Both the position numbers and the translations under genes were made by a program. DNA of 64,000 nucleotides, taken from the NCBI GenBank assembly GCA_001604105.1, contig LVAQ01000002.1:55078-119077 (forward strand), read 5' to 3'. This stretch comes from Clostridiales bacterium Firm_11 (GTDB taxonomy: Bacteria; Bacillota; Clostridia; Christensenellales; Aristaeellaceae). This document shows positions 35,673-45,705 of the stretch, in pieces (position 1 is the stretch's first letter; every line of letters starts with the position of its first letter). The notes under the pieces are model-generated. The model searched no databases. It was not told the origin of the DNA and saw only the letters and a program-made list of their open reading frames with translations.

Positions 35673-37160
35673 TTACCGGAAAGGATTCTCCTGTGGGTAA
35701 AGCATGCCCGCAGGGCGGTTGTGATCCACATCTGTAACGCCAAGCATCTTGAGTGCTTCAAAGAGCACTTTCCCTACCTTGCCATAGGTTACCGCGCCAT
35801 GATGCGGGTAACGCTTTTGAATGAGCACGTGGCGGTAGAACCGCGCCATTTCCGCAATCGCAAACACACCGATGCCGCCGAAGGAGCCCGTCGGCACAGG
35901 CAGCACTTCGCCTTGGGCAATGTAGCTGTGCAGTGTTGCATCCGCGGCGCCTTGCAAGCGGAAGAAAGTGATATCGCCGGGTTTCAGATCACCTTCCAAC
36001 GTACCGCGTGTGATATTGGGTTCGGTATCCGGTTCCAATGCCCGCTTCATGATCAACTGATACTTCATTTCTCCCTGCGTCAGGTGACAAATGGGCGTAT
36101 TGCCGCAGTGGAAACCCATGAAGGTATCATCCAGGGCATAGTTATACTTGCCCTTGATCTGCTCTTGGTAGAGATCCGCCGGTACTGTGTTGTTGATATC
36201 CAGAATCGTAGGCGGCGCTTCATTTGCACAGGCTGCCATATACTCGCTCAAACCACCGTAGATATCCACCTCACAGCTGATGGGCATCAAACGGGAAGCA
36301 AAGCGGCTGTTCACGTAGCAAGGCACAAAGCCGAATTCCGTTTGGAACGCAGGCCAGCATTTATTGGCAAGGAATACGTATTTCGCGATTCCTCTATTCT
36401 GTTCCACCCAATCCAATAGAGTCGCCTCATACTGCGCAAGTTTCGGCAGTATGCCCGGCATACGATTGCCTTCACCCAGTTCGCTTTCCATATCCTTCAT
36501 AATCTCGGGAATACGCTTGTCATTCTCATGTGCCTTGAACGCAGCATACAGGTCAAGCTCACTGTTTTCCTGCACATTGACTACGCCCAGGTCATACAAG
36601 GGCTTGATGGGCGCGTTGCAGGCCAGAAAATCATGCGGGCGCGGTCCGAAAGTGATCACTTTCAGATTGCGCACGCCCAGCACAACACGGCTGATGGCTT
36701 CAAAGTCATGAAGCATATCTGCGATCTCATCGGCTGTGCCGACAGGGTATTCCGGTATGTATACATTTGTAAGTCCACGCAGGCCGATGTTATAGCTTGC
36801 GTTGAGCATCCCGCAGTAGGCATCTCCACGATCACTGCGCACCGTCTCGCGGCTTTCTTCCGCTGCAGCAGCAAACATCACCGGCCCATCAAAACGCTGG
36901 GCGATAATAGTCTCAGGGCCCTCCGGGCCAAAGTTTCCAAGGTACACCAGCAAGGCGTTAACCTCCGCGTCCCGCAGTTCTTTTAGCGCGGTTTCCACAT
37001 TGGTTTCACTCTCAATGATTGTTTGCACTGTTACAATTTGACCGTACTTCTTTTGAAAGGCATCCACCAGCGCGCCGCGGCGTGCACGGGACAGTTCAAT
37101 GGGAAAACAGTCTCGGCTGACTGCCACGACACCAAGCTTAATAACAGGAATATTCCTCAT
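35673..37160 (-). CDS. L-fucose/L-arabinose isomerase family protein
   Basis: A 495-residue sugar isomerase-family protein. It begins VIKLGVVAVSRDCFPIEL and has the three-domain layout of FucI/AraA enzymes: an N-terminal Rossmann-like part (to about 170), a middle with CEVDIYGGLSEYM and TILDINNTVP, which carry the acidic metal ligands, and a C-terminal beta barrel with FHCGNTPICHL. Such enzymes convert aldoses to ketoses using Mn2+. The substrate is not clear, as no kinase or aldolase for fucose or arabinose is adjacent. The start follows GGAGG. Single gene with a long upstream gap. Confidence 0.83.
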   Translation of the reverse strand: MRNIPVIKLGVVAVSRDCFPIELSRARRGALVDAFQKKYGQIVTVQTIIESETNVETALKELRDAEVNALLVYLGNFGPEGPETIIAQRFDGPVMFAAAAEESRETVRSDRGDAYCGMLNASYNIGLRGLTNVYIPEYPVGTADEIADMLHDFEAISRVVLGVRNLKVITFGPRPHDFLACNAPIKPLYDLGVVNVQENSELDLYAAFKAHENDKRIPEIMKDMESELGEGNRMPGILPKLAQYEATLLDWVEQNRGIAKYVFLANKCWPAFQTEFGFVPCYVNSRFASRLMPISCEVDIYGGLSEYMAACANEAPPTILDINNTVPADLYQEQIKGKYNYALDDTFMGFHCGNTPICHLTQGEMKYQLIMKRALEPDTEPNITRGTLEGDLKPGDITFFRLQGAADATLHSYIAQGEVLPVPTGSFGGIGVFAIAEMARFYRHVLIQKRYPHHGAVTYGKVGKVLFEALKMLGVTDVDHNRPAGMLYPQENPFR

Positions 37161-37367
37161 ATTGCTTCCTCCTTGTGATTGGATTATTAATTTTATTGTA
37201 ACCTAAAAGCTTGCACTGTCAAGAGTAAAATCCTTGAAAAGCCAAGAATGCTCCATATGGTGCGCAATTATTTGTTCGTACAAATTTCACTCTTTGATTT
37301 CAAGGGTTGTTTACGGCATTCTGAAAAGCAATGAGGTAAATCGCGATTCCAAAAGCAAGCAAGAAAT

Positions 37368-37408
37368 GGCACAAGCCGCCCCGACATCCATCGGTGCGGC
37401 TTGTGCCA
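37368..37408 (-). terminator. Hairpin after the exported-protein gene
   Basis: On the minus strand GGCACAAGCCGC and GCGGCTTGTGCC are perfect 12-base arms, just past the stop of the gene starting at 39044. The following ATTTCTT is only moderately T-rich. Confidence 0.6.
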
Positions 37409-37427
37409 AAGATTGTTTGGTTTACGG

Positions 37428-39044
37428 TTATTGCGCGCCGCCCAACAATGCACTGACGCTGGGGGGCAGATTGCCAATGATCTTATAGAGTGTTTGCATG
37501 GCATTGCTCTGCAATGTGATCATGAAAGACTCCAAGTCAGTTTGGCTCATCTTCATGGGTTGCACAGCGGAATCGGGGGTCGCTTCCAGCAACGCGGCAA
37601 ACTGACCACTATCCGCCTGTATCAGCGTGTTCACTTTGATAGTTCCCATCAAAGCGTTGGCCGCATCCGCCTTGATCGCTTCCACGCTTTCGCCGTAGGA
37701 AATGCGCAGCGCTGTATCAATGGCCGCATCGCCGATGCTTTGCTCAAAGCCGAACACCACGGCGTTTGCCGTTCCGCCTTCGTATACCGTTACGGCCAGC
37801 TCCGCGCTGGTGTTCTTCTCATCGGCAAAATCGCTGATCAGATCAGCTGTCATGACGGGCTGCTCCTGATCGTCTGTTGCCGCAAACGTGCCAAAGATGC
37901 TTGTATCCGTCTTGGTCATGCTGCCTGTGATGGTACTCTTCTTCACATCATCCTGCAAAGCGTGCATCGTGAAACGATGCGTTGTGCTTTCCTCAAGCGT
38001 TTTGCGAGTCATCAGGAAGTCTACATCAACTTTCACGGGATCGGGTTGCTTAACAGGTGCAACTTCCGCAGATGTATCCCCTTCCAAAGCTACAGTGTCC
38101 GTTGTTGCGGTAGATGTTTCCATGTAACCGGGCGTGAAGGTGCCGGTGAACTTTACTTCCGCAGCCACAAGCTCGTCTTCGCCCTGTGTGTAGAAAGTCA
38201 TTGGTGCGGTTGCGCCAGATTTTTCAATCTCGGCTTTGATATCCCCCACCATTGCCGCAACCTGCTCTTCTACCTGCGCGTCCGTGAGGGTCGCATCTTT
38301 GGCTTTGAGCTGTGTTGCAATCTGCTTCTGGATGTAAGGCACATCATACAAGGCGGCCATGTCTTCGGTGGTTACGATAATTTCTGTCTTTGTATCCGCA
38401 ACATCGCTGCCATCCACAGAGAACTCACCAGCGGTCACGACTTTTTTCGCTTCGATCGCTTCCATCCATTTCACAAAGCTGTCGTCGCCATCCATCGCTT
38501 CGGTGAGTCTTTTCTTGATCTGTTCTTCCGTCATCAACGCCGCGGGATCCATGCCCTCTTCCATCCCCGCGATGCTGGCGGCAAAACCCTGTTGAAAGCC
38601 GTTCATAAAGCCTTGGCTGAATTGACTGATGGTCGCATCATCTGAGCCGCTGCTGCGCATCGCTTCTGTGATGCCCTGCTGGATATCTGCCCAGGAGAAG
38701 TACAGAGGCTGCTGCCCAAGCGTTTCGCTTTGCAGATAGAGCCCGTCCTCCTGAACACGCATCTGCGCGTTCACCACATCCACATTACTCAGCGATACCG
38801 CGAAGCTGCCTACGCCACCCTTTAGTTTGCTCACGCGAATGGCAAGGGCGGTGCTCAAGTCGGAAACGGCTTGTTCCGCGGCTAACATCGTGCCAGGTTC
38901 AAACGTTAGGGTGGTTACAATTTCCTTCCCATCGGTACTTGCCTGCGCAAGCATATCCAGCGCAGCTCCCTGCGCCATAGCGCTCAGCGGCAGCATCAAC
39001 GCCAGCACGATAACCACAAGACGAACCAGTCCTTTGCGTTTCAT
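37428..39044 (-). CDS. Exported protein of unknown function, 538 residues
   Basis: I do not recognise a family. Residues 1-26 are a clear signal peptide (positive start, LVRLVVIVLALMLPLSAMA, cleavage after AMA). The mature protein is acidic, rich in Thr, Ala, Asp and Met, with no further membrane helix and no Cys at the cleavage site, so it should be released or wall-associated. The middle has alternating charged, likely beta-rich stretches around a Thr/Pro-rich linker near residue 320. It could be a lipoprotein-like scaffold or polymer-binding protein; nothing decides this. It has its own ribosome binding site (AAGGAGG) and terminator and is probably a single gene. Confidence 0.8.
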   Translation of the reverse strand: MKRKGLVRLVVIVLALMLPLSAMAQGAALDMLAQASTDGKEIVTTLTFEPGTMLAAEQAVSDLSTALAIRVSKLKGGVGSFAVSLSNVDVVNAQMRVQEDGLYLQSETLGQQPLYFSWADIQQGITEAMRSSGSDDATISQFSQGFMNGFQQGFAASIAGMEEGMDPAALMTEEQIKKRLTEAMDGDDSFVKWMEAIEAKKVVTAGEFSVDGSDVADTKTEIIVTTEDMAALYDVPYIQKQIATQLKAKDATLTDAQVEEQVAAMVGDIKAEIEKSGATAPMTFYTQGEDELVAAEVKFTGTFTPGYMETSTATTDTVALEGDTSAEVAPVKQPDPVKVDVDFLMTRKTLEESTTHRFTMHALQDDVKKSTITGSMTKTDTSIFGTFAATDDQEQPVMTADLISDFADEKNTSAELAVTVYEGGTANAVVFGFEQSIGDAAIDTALRISYGESVEAIKADAANALMGTIKVNTLIQADSGQFAALLEATPDSAVQPMKMSQTDLESFMITLQSNAMQTLYKIIGNLPPSVSALLGGAQ

Positions 39045-39161
39045 GCGTATAACCTCCTTATTTGGTTCGGGTCAATCCCGTTAGCACTATTATACCCTTG
39101 CGGCAGAGTACTGTCACGGCATTTACGCCATAATTCAGGAATTATTTGTTCAAACGTCGTT

Positions 39162-40304
39162 CTATCTTGCTGAAACTGTTTTTTTAAGCCATACGGTCTC
39201 GTTAACGATCGGTGTATAGCTTTGGATAAGCTTGATAACTTTGATGCTCACATTCGTATCCAGATAGTCCATCGGCATTGCGCGCGGTTCCTCGTTTTGC
39301 TGCATGGCAATGGCCAGCCGCGCAGCCTGTGCGATGCTCTCTGCCGTTATGCCGCCAATGACCACCGTGCCTTTATCCAGCACCTCCGGCCGCTCGGTGG
39401 AAGTGCGAATAAGCACCCCGCAGAAGCCCAGCATGGCGCTTTCTTCGCTCAGCGTACCACTATCGGAAAGCACCATCAGGCTGTTCTTTTGGAGATGATT
39501 ATAGTCAAAAAAGCCGAGGGGCTTCACATTACGCACCAGCGGATGGAACTGAAAACCGCGTTGCTGGATGAACTTCATGGAACGGGGGTGCGTGCTGTAT
39601 ATCACCGGCACCTGATATGTTTCCGCCATATGGTTGATCGCGTTCATCAGCGACAGGAAATTATCTTCCAGATCGATGTTCTCCTCCCGATGTGCGGATA
39701 CCAGGATATAGCCGCCCTGCGTAAGCTCCATTTGACGCAATACATCGCTTGCGTCAATCTGAGGCATCGCGTGTTCAAGCACCTCGCGCATGGGCGAGCC
39801 TGTCACAAAAATGGTTTTGCCGTCGATACCCTCGCTAAGCAGATAGCGACGGCTATGCTCGGTATAAGGCAAGTTGATATCGCTGATATGATCGACAATC
39901 TTACGGTTGATCATTTCACTTACGTTCCAATCCCAGCAACGGTTGCCTGCCTCCATATGAAAAATGGGAATCTTGAGCCTTTTCGCGGAGATCGCTGCCA
40001 GCGCGCTATTGGTATCTCCCAGAACAAGCAACGCATCCGGTTTCTCTTCCACCATCACACGGTAACTTTTTGCAATGATTGCGCCCATGGTTTCGCCCAA
40101 ATCTGCGCCCGCCGCTTCCAGGTAGTGATCCGGATCACGCAGAGCAAGATCTCGAAAAAAGAAGGCGTTCAGTTCTGGTGCATAGTTTTGGCCTGTATGC
40201 ACCATAATATGATCAAAATAGCGATCAGCACACCGCATGACCGCAGAAAGACGAATGATCTCCGGCCGCGTACCCAGTACAGTCATGAGCTTTAACTTGC
40301 GCAT
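39162..40304 (-). CDS. UDP-N-acetylglucosamine 2-epimerase family (CapG/WecB-like)
   Basis: A 380-residue epimerase. It has VLGTRPEIIRLSAVM at the start, VHTGQNYAPELNAFFF, VLGDTNSALAAISA, FHMEAGNRCWDWNVSEMINR and SDSGTLSEESAMLG, all conserved in non-hydrolysing UDP-GlcNAc 2-epimerases. The N-terminal RDPDHYLEAAG and its pairing with the CapF-like gene fit the CapG subgroup, which makes UDP-N-acetyl-L-fucosamine precursors. Start at ATG 40302-40304, one base after the capF stop. Confidence 0.87.
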   Translation of the reverse strand: MRKLKLMTVLGTRPEIIRLSAVMRCADRYFDHIMVHTGQNYAPELNAFFFRDLALRDPDHYLEAAGADLGETMGAIIAKSYRVMVEEKPDALLVLGDTNSALAAISAKRLKIPIFHMEAGNRCWDWNVSEMINRKIVDHISDINLPYTEHSRRYLLSEGIDGKTIFVTGSPMREVLEHAMPQIDASDVLRQMELTQGGYILVSAHREENIDLEDNFLSLMNAINHMAETYQVPVIYSTHPRSMKFIQQRGFQFHPLVRNVKPLGFFDYNHLQKNSLMVLSDSGTLSEESAMLGFCGVLIRTSTERPEVLDKGTVVIGGITAESIAQAARLAIAMQQNEEPRAMPMDYLDTNVSIKVIKLIQSYTPIVNETVWLKKTVSAR

Positions 40305-40305
40305 G

Positions 40306-41439
40306 TTAACCTTTTCCTTCCTCACTCGTCGTTACAACCGGCAGCCGATACGTATCCGGACGCTGTGGATCAAATGCTTCGCTTGCCCACATGATGGTGA
40401 CCAAATCTGTTTCTCCCGTGTTTTCAATGTTATGCGTATACCCCGGGGGAATATCAACCACAGTCAAATGGGCTCCATTAACCGGGTAATGATGAATCTG
40501 CGGGGAAAAAGGACTGCGCAGGCGAATCAAGCCTTCGCCAGATACCACGATGAATTTCTCATGCTTGCTGTGGTGCCAATGGTCACCTTTGCATATGGCC
40601 GGCTTGGCAATATTTACACTCACCTGACCAAAGCTGCCCATGCGAAGCAGTTCAGTAAAGGAGCCTCGCTCATCCTGATGGCTTACTGGTTGGTAGGCAA
40701 AGCCATCTTCCGGCAAAAAGCTCTGGTAGGTCGCAAACAACTTACGGGTGAACCCATCGGCTTGATCTGGAATCATCAAAGTGCTGCGGCTGTCTCGAAA
40801 GCGATACAACAGGGCAACGATATCCCCAAGTGTTGTATCATACTGCGGCGCGACACGGCAAAAACCGTCGGCGCCCCACGTGGGTTCACCCTCCAACGCC
40901 CGCAGAAACTCGCTTACAATATCATCAATGTAGACGAGGGTGATTTTGCGCGCCGGATCATCAACCGTGATGGGCATGCCGCGCGCTATGTGATGGCAAA
41001 AGGTGGCTACCGCGCTGTTATAATTGGGTCTGCTCCACTTTCCAAAGGCATTGGGCAGTCGATAGCGGTAGACGCTGGCGCCGCTGCGTTTCGCATACGC
41101 GAGAACCGCTTCTTCCGCAGCGCGCTTGCTAATGCCATAAGGATTATCCATCACAGCCTGTGTGGAGCTGCTCAGCAGCACAGGCGGTTTCTTACCCGTC
41201 TCTAAAAGCGCGAGAAGCCGTTCCGTGAAGCCGACATTGCCCGCCATGTACTCCGATTCTTCCAATGGCCGGTTCACACCCGCCAGATGAAAAACAAAAT
41301 CAGCTTGAAGCGCCGCCGAATGCAGCACCTCATCCGGTGTATCAACATCGATTAAAACAATCGTGTCTTGCCGTTGCGCAAGCGTTTGGCTCAGGTTTCT
41401 GCCTATGAAGCCATTCGCGCCGGTAACCATGAGATTCAT
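40306..41439 (-). CDS. CapF-type NAD-dependent sugar reductase with C-terminal cupin
   Basis: A 377-residue two-domain enzyme. The N-terminal short-chain-dehydrogenase domain starts MVTGANGFIGRNL, with HLAGVNRPL, SSSTQA, a YGISK catalytic motif and LVYIDDIV. From about residue 250 there is a cupin domain with QDERGSFTEL, HWHHSKHEKFIVV and PPGYTHNIEN. This fusion is diagnostic of CapF, which acts before CapG in UDP-L-FucNAc synthesis. CapE, the first enzyme, is not in the window, and no glycosyltransferases flank the pair. Confidence 0.88.
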   Translation of the reverse strand: MNLMVTGANGFIGRNLSQTLAQRQDTIVLIDVDTPDEVLHSAALQADFVFHLAGVNRPLEESEYMAGNVGFTERLLALLETGKKPPVLLSSSTQAVMDNPYGISKRAAEEAVLAYAKRSGASVYRYRLPNAFGKWSRPNYNSAVATFCHHIARGMPITVDDPARKITLVYIDDIVSEFLRALEGEPTWGADGFCRVAPQYDTTLGDIVALLYRFRDSRSTLMIPDQADGFTRKLFATYQSFLPEDGFAYQPVSHQDERGSFTELLRMGSFGQVSVNIAKPAICKGDHWHHSKHEKFIVVSGEGLIRLRSPFSPQIHHYPVNGAHLTVVDIPPGYTHNIENTGETDLVTIMWASEAFDPQRPDTYRLPVVTTSEEGKG

Positions 41440-41561
41440 ATGGGATTTCCACCCCTTTCACTATGCTTCATCATAGCGTATTCATAGCGCAAAATCAAGC
41501 AATACCGTCTTGTAGCACAATGGAACAGAAATAATTCATAAACGATATCATGCCTTGATTG

Positions 41562-41592
41562 TTATCATACTTTTCCTGTGGTATAATGATAC
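41562..41592 (+). promoter_or_regulatory. Promoter/operator of the Rrf2 gene
   Basis: A TATAAT at 41582-41587 lies within the imperfect dyad TTATCATAC...GTATAATGATAC. The left half, TTATCATAC followed by TTTTCCT, recurs at 42116 upstream of the sulfhydrylase leader, pointing to a shared regulator, most simply the Rrf2 protein. Confidence 0.5.
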
Positions 41593-41609
41593 ATGGGAGG
41601 GTGCAAACC

Positions 41610-42047
41610 ATGAAAATATCGTCCAGGGGGCGCTATGCGCTCCGCTTTATGATTGACCTGACACAGCATGCGCACGGTGAGGCTGTCACGCTCAAAGAGG
41701 TTTCGCAAAGGCAGGATATATCCGTTAAGTATCTGGAGCAAATTGTCACCTTGCTCAACCGCGGCGGTCTCATCCGCAGTGTTCGGGGTAACCAGGGCGG
41801 CTACTTGCTTACACGAGACCCAAAGAACTATACCATCGGCGATATCCTGCGCGTAGTAGAAGGTGACTTGTTCCCGGTAACCTGTATGGAGAGCTTCCCA
41901 AACCAGTGTTCACGTTATGCCATCTGTAAGACCATACGGTTTTGGGAAGGCTTGTATCATACTGTGAACGCGTATGTGGATAGCGTCACCTTGCATGAAC
42001 TGGCTGATGATGATACGGTTGAAAGCTGCTGGGCCTATTCGATATAA
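41610..42047 (+). CDS. Rrf2-family transcriptional regulator (CymR/IscR-like)
   Basis: A 145-residue winged-helix regulator. It starts MKISSRGRYALRFM, with the recognition helix in ISVKYLEQIVTLLNRGGLI and the wing VRGNQGGYLL. The C-terminal region has three Cys (CMESFPNQC and AICKTIRFWE), reminiscent of IscR-type Fe-S ligands but with seven rather than five residues between the first two. Start ATG at 41610 follows GGGAGG; the frame runs 17 codons upstream. Adjacent to a Cys/Met-metabolism gene, it is most likely the regulator of sulfur amino acid uptake or synthesis. Confidence 0.9.
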   Translation: MKISSRGRYALRFMIDLTQHAHGEAVTLKEVSQRQDISVKYLEQIVTLLNRGGLIRSVRGNQGGYLLTRDPKNYTIGDILRVVEGDLFPVTCMESFPNQCSRYAICKTIRFWEGLYHTVNAYVDSVTLHELADDDTVESCWAYSI

Positions 42048-42090
42048 TAGGCCCTTTTTAGTACAACCGATGTTCATGAGCAAATAAGTA

Positions 42091-42144
42091 TTGACAAAGC
42101 ATGAAAGTTCGCTTATTATCATACCATTCCTCTATGATTAATAG
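42091..42144 (+). promoter_or_regulatory. Promoter and putative operator before the sulfhydrylase leader
   Basis: TTGACA (42091-42096) and TATTAT (42114-42119) with a 17-base spacer. From 42116 the sequence TTATCATACCATTCCT overlaps the -10 and matches the motif at the Rrf2 promoter (TTATCATACTTTTCCT), 14 of 16 bases the same. Confidence 0.6.
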
Positions 42145-42161
42145 TTTGGAGTGATGCTGGC

Positions 42162-42233
42162 ATGACTAATCCATGGATCCTCTTGATGCTTCGGCACAAC
42201 TTCCGCAACGGTCGAATGTGCGATGTAGCATAA
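42162..42233 (+). CDS. Possible 23-residue leader peptide
   Basis: A short frame, ATG at 42162 to TAA at 42231-42233, encodes a 23-residue basic peptide ending NGRMCDVA. It lies between a good promoter and the sulfhydrylase gene, with GGAG about 11 bases before its start. It contains one Cys and three Met codons. I see no terminator hairpin after it, so attenuation is not proven. It may be a leader peptide or chance. Confidence 0.35.
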   Translation: MTNPWILLMLRHNFRNGRMCDVA

Positions 42234-42264
42234 GCAGCACGGACAACCGATTGATATGAAATGA

Positions 42265-43560
<1,296 letters not shown>

Positions 43561-43605
43561 TCCGATGCTGTTATCCCCTGGGTTTAACACTTCGTCAATC
43601 TGTCA

Positions 43606-43656
43606 CGCGAAGAGGAACCGATTTGCCTTCCACAGGCAAATCGGTTCCTCTTCGCG
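43606..43656. repeat. 22-bp perfect inverted repeat
   Basis: The arms at 43606-43627 and 43635-43656 are exact reverse complements around TTCCACA. The stem is long and has a G+C-rich base. No T-run follows on either strand, so it is not a standard terminator, although it lies between two converging genes (sulfhydrylase and CofE-like). Confidence 0.75.
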
Positions 43657-43752
43657 CTCGTATGGATGGTTTTGCAAGCAATGCTAAGCAGGATTTCCGT
43701 TCTGTATCCTAAATGCGAACCCGCGAAGCATTGATGATCCATTGCTTACAGT

Positions 43753-44499
43753 TCATCCAAGCGGCCGTATCAGGATAAGCGGCGTCAGTTCCGCACCCTG
43801 CCCGCTGGGGTTATCGCGCATCGCATCCTGTAACTGCGCATCCGTCAGTGGCATATTGCTGCTCTTACCCAATTGATCTCGCTGGATATCGTTGGCATCC
43901 ATTAAAACGACGGGGATGCCTGTTTCTTCTGCCAGTTGCTCGCAAAGCTCTGTACCGTTATCCGGATTGATGAGCGCCAGCGTATGATAGCGCTCAAAGC
44001 TGGAACGGTAATAGAAGCCGTCAATGCCTCCGACCCCTTTGCCGCACACCTTGTAAAACAGCCCACGCACACCAAAAGGTCTGGTGATCGCGCTCAGGAA
44101 AGCGCCCAGCAGCACGCGCGGCAAGCCAACCATATCGATAACGAGTTGGAGTTTGTACGGTTCATGCATCCCAACGCCGGTGGAGTTGATACCGGCAAAA
44201 CGCCAAAGCAGGTTCGCCCAAAAGCCGGGCTTAACCTCATCGCGTGTACGTACAGTTTTCACGCACATACACATGACCTTTGCCCCGAAGGAAAGCACAT
44301 CTCCCGGCTGGTAAAGCGGACGTACATACTTCTCCACCAATGCGCTCTGGCTTTCCCCCACCTCTACAAAATGCGTCTGGATCGCAAAGCGCGCGTACTT
44401 CTTTCCATCCGCACCTTCGATGATTCCACGGTCGAAATAGACAACCCCATTTTCTTCGCGCCGTTGTTCTTCCTGATTGCGGGTGCCGTTAATGCCCAT
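43753..44499 (-). CDS. CofE-like (F420-0:gamma-glutamyl ligase family) protein
   Basis: A 248-residue protein resembling the coenzyme F420-0:glutamate ligase fold. Recognised segments are YQPGDVLSFGAKVM near residue 75, VGGIDGFYYRSSFERYH in the middle (the family Gly-rich phosphate region) and PVVLMDANDIQRDQLGKSS near the end. Clostridia generally do not make F420, so the activity may be different; the residues I can see do not settle it. It is 15 bp after the DEAD-box helicase on the same strand. Confidence 0.72.
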   Translation of the reverse strand: MGINGTRNQEEQRREENGVVYFDRGIIEGADGKKYARFAIQTHFVEVGESQSALVEKYVRPLYQPGDVLSFGAKVMCMCVKTVRTRDEVKPGFWANLLWRFAGINSTGVGMHEPYKLQLVIDMVGLPRVLLGAFLSAITRPFGVRGLFYKVCGKGVGGIDGFYYRSSFERYHTLALINPDNGTELCEQLAEETGIPVVLMDANDIQRDQLGKSSNMPLTDAQLQDAMRDNPSGQGAELTPLILIRPLG

Positions 44500-44514
44500 G
44501 GTCGGTCGCCTCCG

Positions 44515-45702
44515 TTACATGTTTTCAAAGAAGGGCTCGCCTTCTTCATAGCACAGGATGCCCAAATCGTTAAACTTAAGCGGTACAGGCTTTGCGTCGA
44601 TATACTTCAGAATCGCGTCCAACCTTACGCTTTCACTGTACGTAAGCAGCGTAAAAGACACGCCGTGCTTTTTAGCGCGCCCCGTTCGCCCGATACGGTG
44701 GGTATAATACTCGTTTTCATTAGGCAAATCGTAATTAATGACGGCTTCCACATCATCAACATCAATGCCGCGCGCCGCAACATCCGTGGCCAGCAAAATC
44801 TGGAACTTGCCTTTGCGATAAGCTTGCATGACTTCCGTGCGGGCACTCTGGCGCATATCCCCATGCAGGCACTCCGCAGGGTATCCTGCATCCATGAGTC
44901 GTTTGGTCAGCCGTTGGGTCATGTCTTTTGTATTGACGAACACCATCACACGCTGGTACACATCGCTGTCCAGCAAGTACAACAGGTGCTCATATTTCTT
45001 CTCACGCGCGGTTTCAATCACGTATTGCGTGATCTGCGGACGGTTTTCGCGTGTGGCTGGAATGTTCACCTCTACAGGATCCTGCTGATACTTCCAGGCG
45101 ATGGTGAGCACTTCCTGATTGGTGGTTGCAGAGAAAAGCACAAGTTGCCTGCCGGCGGGTGTTGCCTCGATGATTTTCGTTACATCTTTAACAAAGCCCA
45201 TATTAAGCATCTCGTCTGCCTCATCCAACACCATGGTATGAACCGAATCAAGGCGGATGTTGCCGCGGTTCATATGATCCAGGAGCCGCCCCGGCGTGGC
45301 AATGATGATCTGAGGATGACGCTTGAGCTCGTTAATCTGCTTAACAATAGGTTGGCCGCCATACAGCACCGCAATGCGCAACGTCGGGATGAACTGCGCC
45401 AGATTGCGAAGCTCTTGCGCAATCTGCAAACTGAGTTCGCGTGTCGGCGCAAGCACAAGCTCCTGCACGCGGTTATCCTGCAAATTCACATATTCCAGCA
45501 TTGGAATACCAAAAGCAATCGTTTTACCAGTTCCCGTGGGCGCAATCCCGATTACATCCCGCCCCGCCATCATCAAAGGTAACGTTTGCTGCTGTACGGC
45601 AGTCATGTTCTGAATGCCCATTTTCTCTAGTGCCCGTTGCACTTCTTTGCTGATATCCGTCTGAGAAAAAGTCTGGTTGTGTTCTGATTCTCCTGTTGGC
45701 AA
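44515..45702 (-). CDS. DEAD-box RNA helicase
   Basis: A 395-residue helicase of the CsdA/DbpA/CshA kind with the full motif set: Q-motif region NMTAVQQQTLPLMM, motif I GTGKT, Ia PTRELSLQIA, Ib TPGRLLDH, II DEAD, III SAT, IV VFVNTKDMT, V TDVAARGIDVDDV and VI HRIGRTGRAKKHG. The protein ends soon after the helicase core and has no RNA-binding extension, so it is a minimal form. Expected role is RNA unwinding in ribosome assembly or decay. The start follows TTTAAACATTGCC without a strong ribosome binding site; the preceding TSCPD gene is close. Confidence 0.93.
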   Translation of the reverse strand: MPTGESEHNQTFSQTDISKEVQRALEKMGIQNMTAVQQQTLPLMMAGRDVIGIAPTGTGKTIAFGIPMLEYVNLQDNRVQELVLAPTRELSLQIAQELRNLAQFIPTLRIAVLYGGQPIVKQINELKRHPQIIIATPGRLLDHMNRGNIRLDSVHTMVLDEADEMLNMGFVKDVTKIIEATPAGRQLVLFSATTNQEVLTIAWKYQQDPVEVNIPATRENRPQITQYVIETAREKKYEHLLYLLDSDVYQRVMVFVNTKDMTQRLTKRLMDAGYPAECLHGDMRQSARTEVMQAYRKGKFQILLATDVAARGIDVDDVEAVINYDLPNENEYYTHRIGRTGRAKKHGVSFTLLTYSESVRLDAILKYIDAKPVPLKFNDLGILCYEEGEPFFENM

Positions 45703-45705
45703 TGT

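Noticed and set aside
37401..38645. 414-codon plus-strand frame
   Set aside because: Antisense to the exported-protein gene, which has a signal peptide and ribosome binding site on the minus strand.
43936..45582. 548-codon plus-strand frame
   Set aside because: Antisense to the CofE-like and DEAD-box genes, both with clear motifs.
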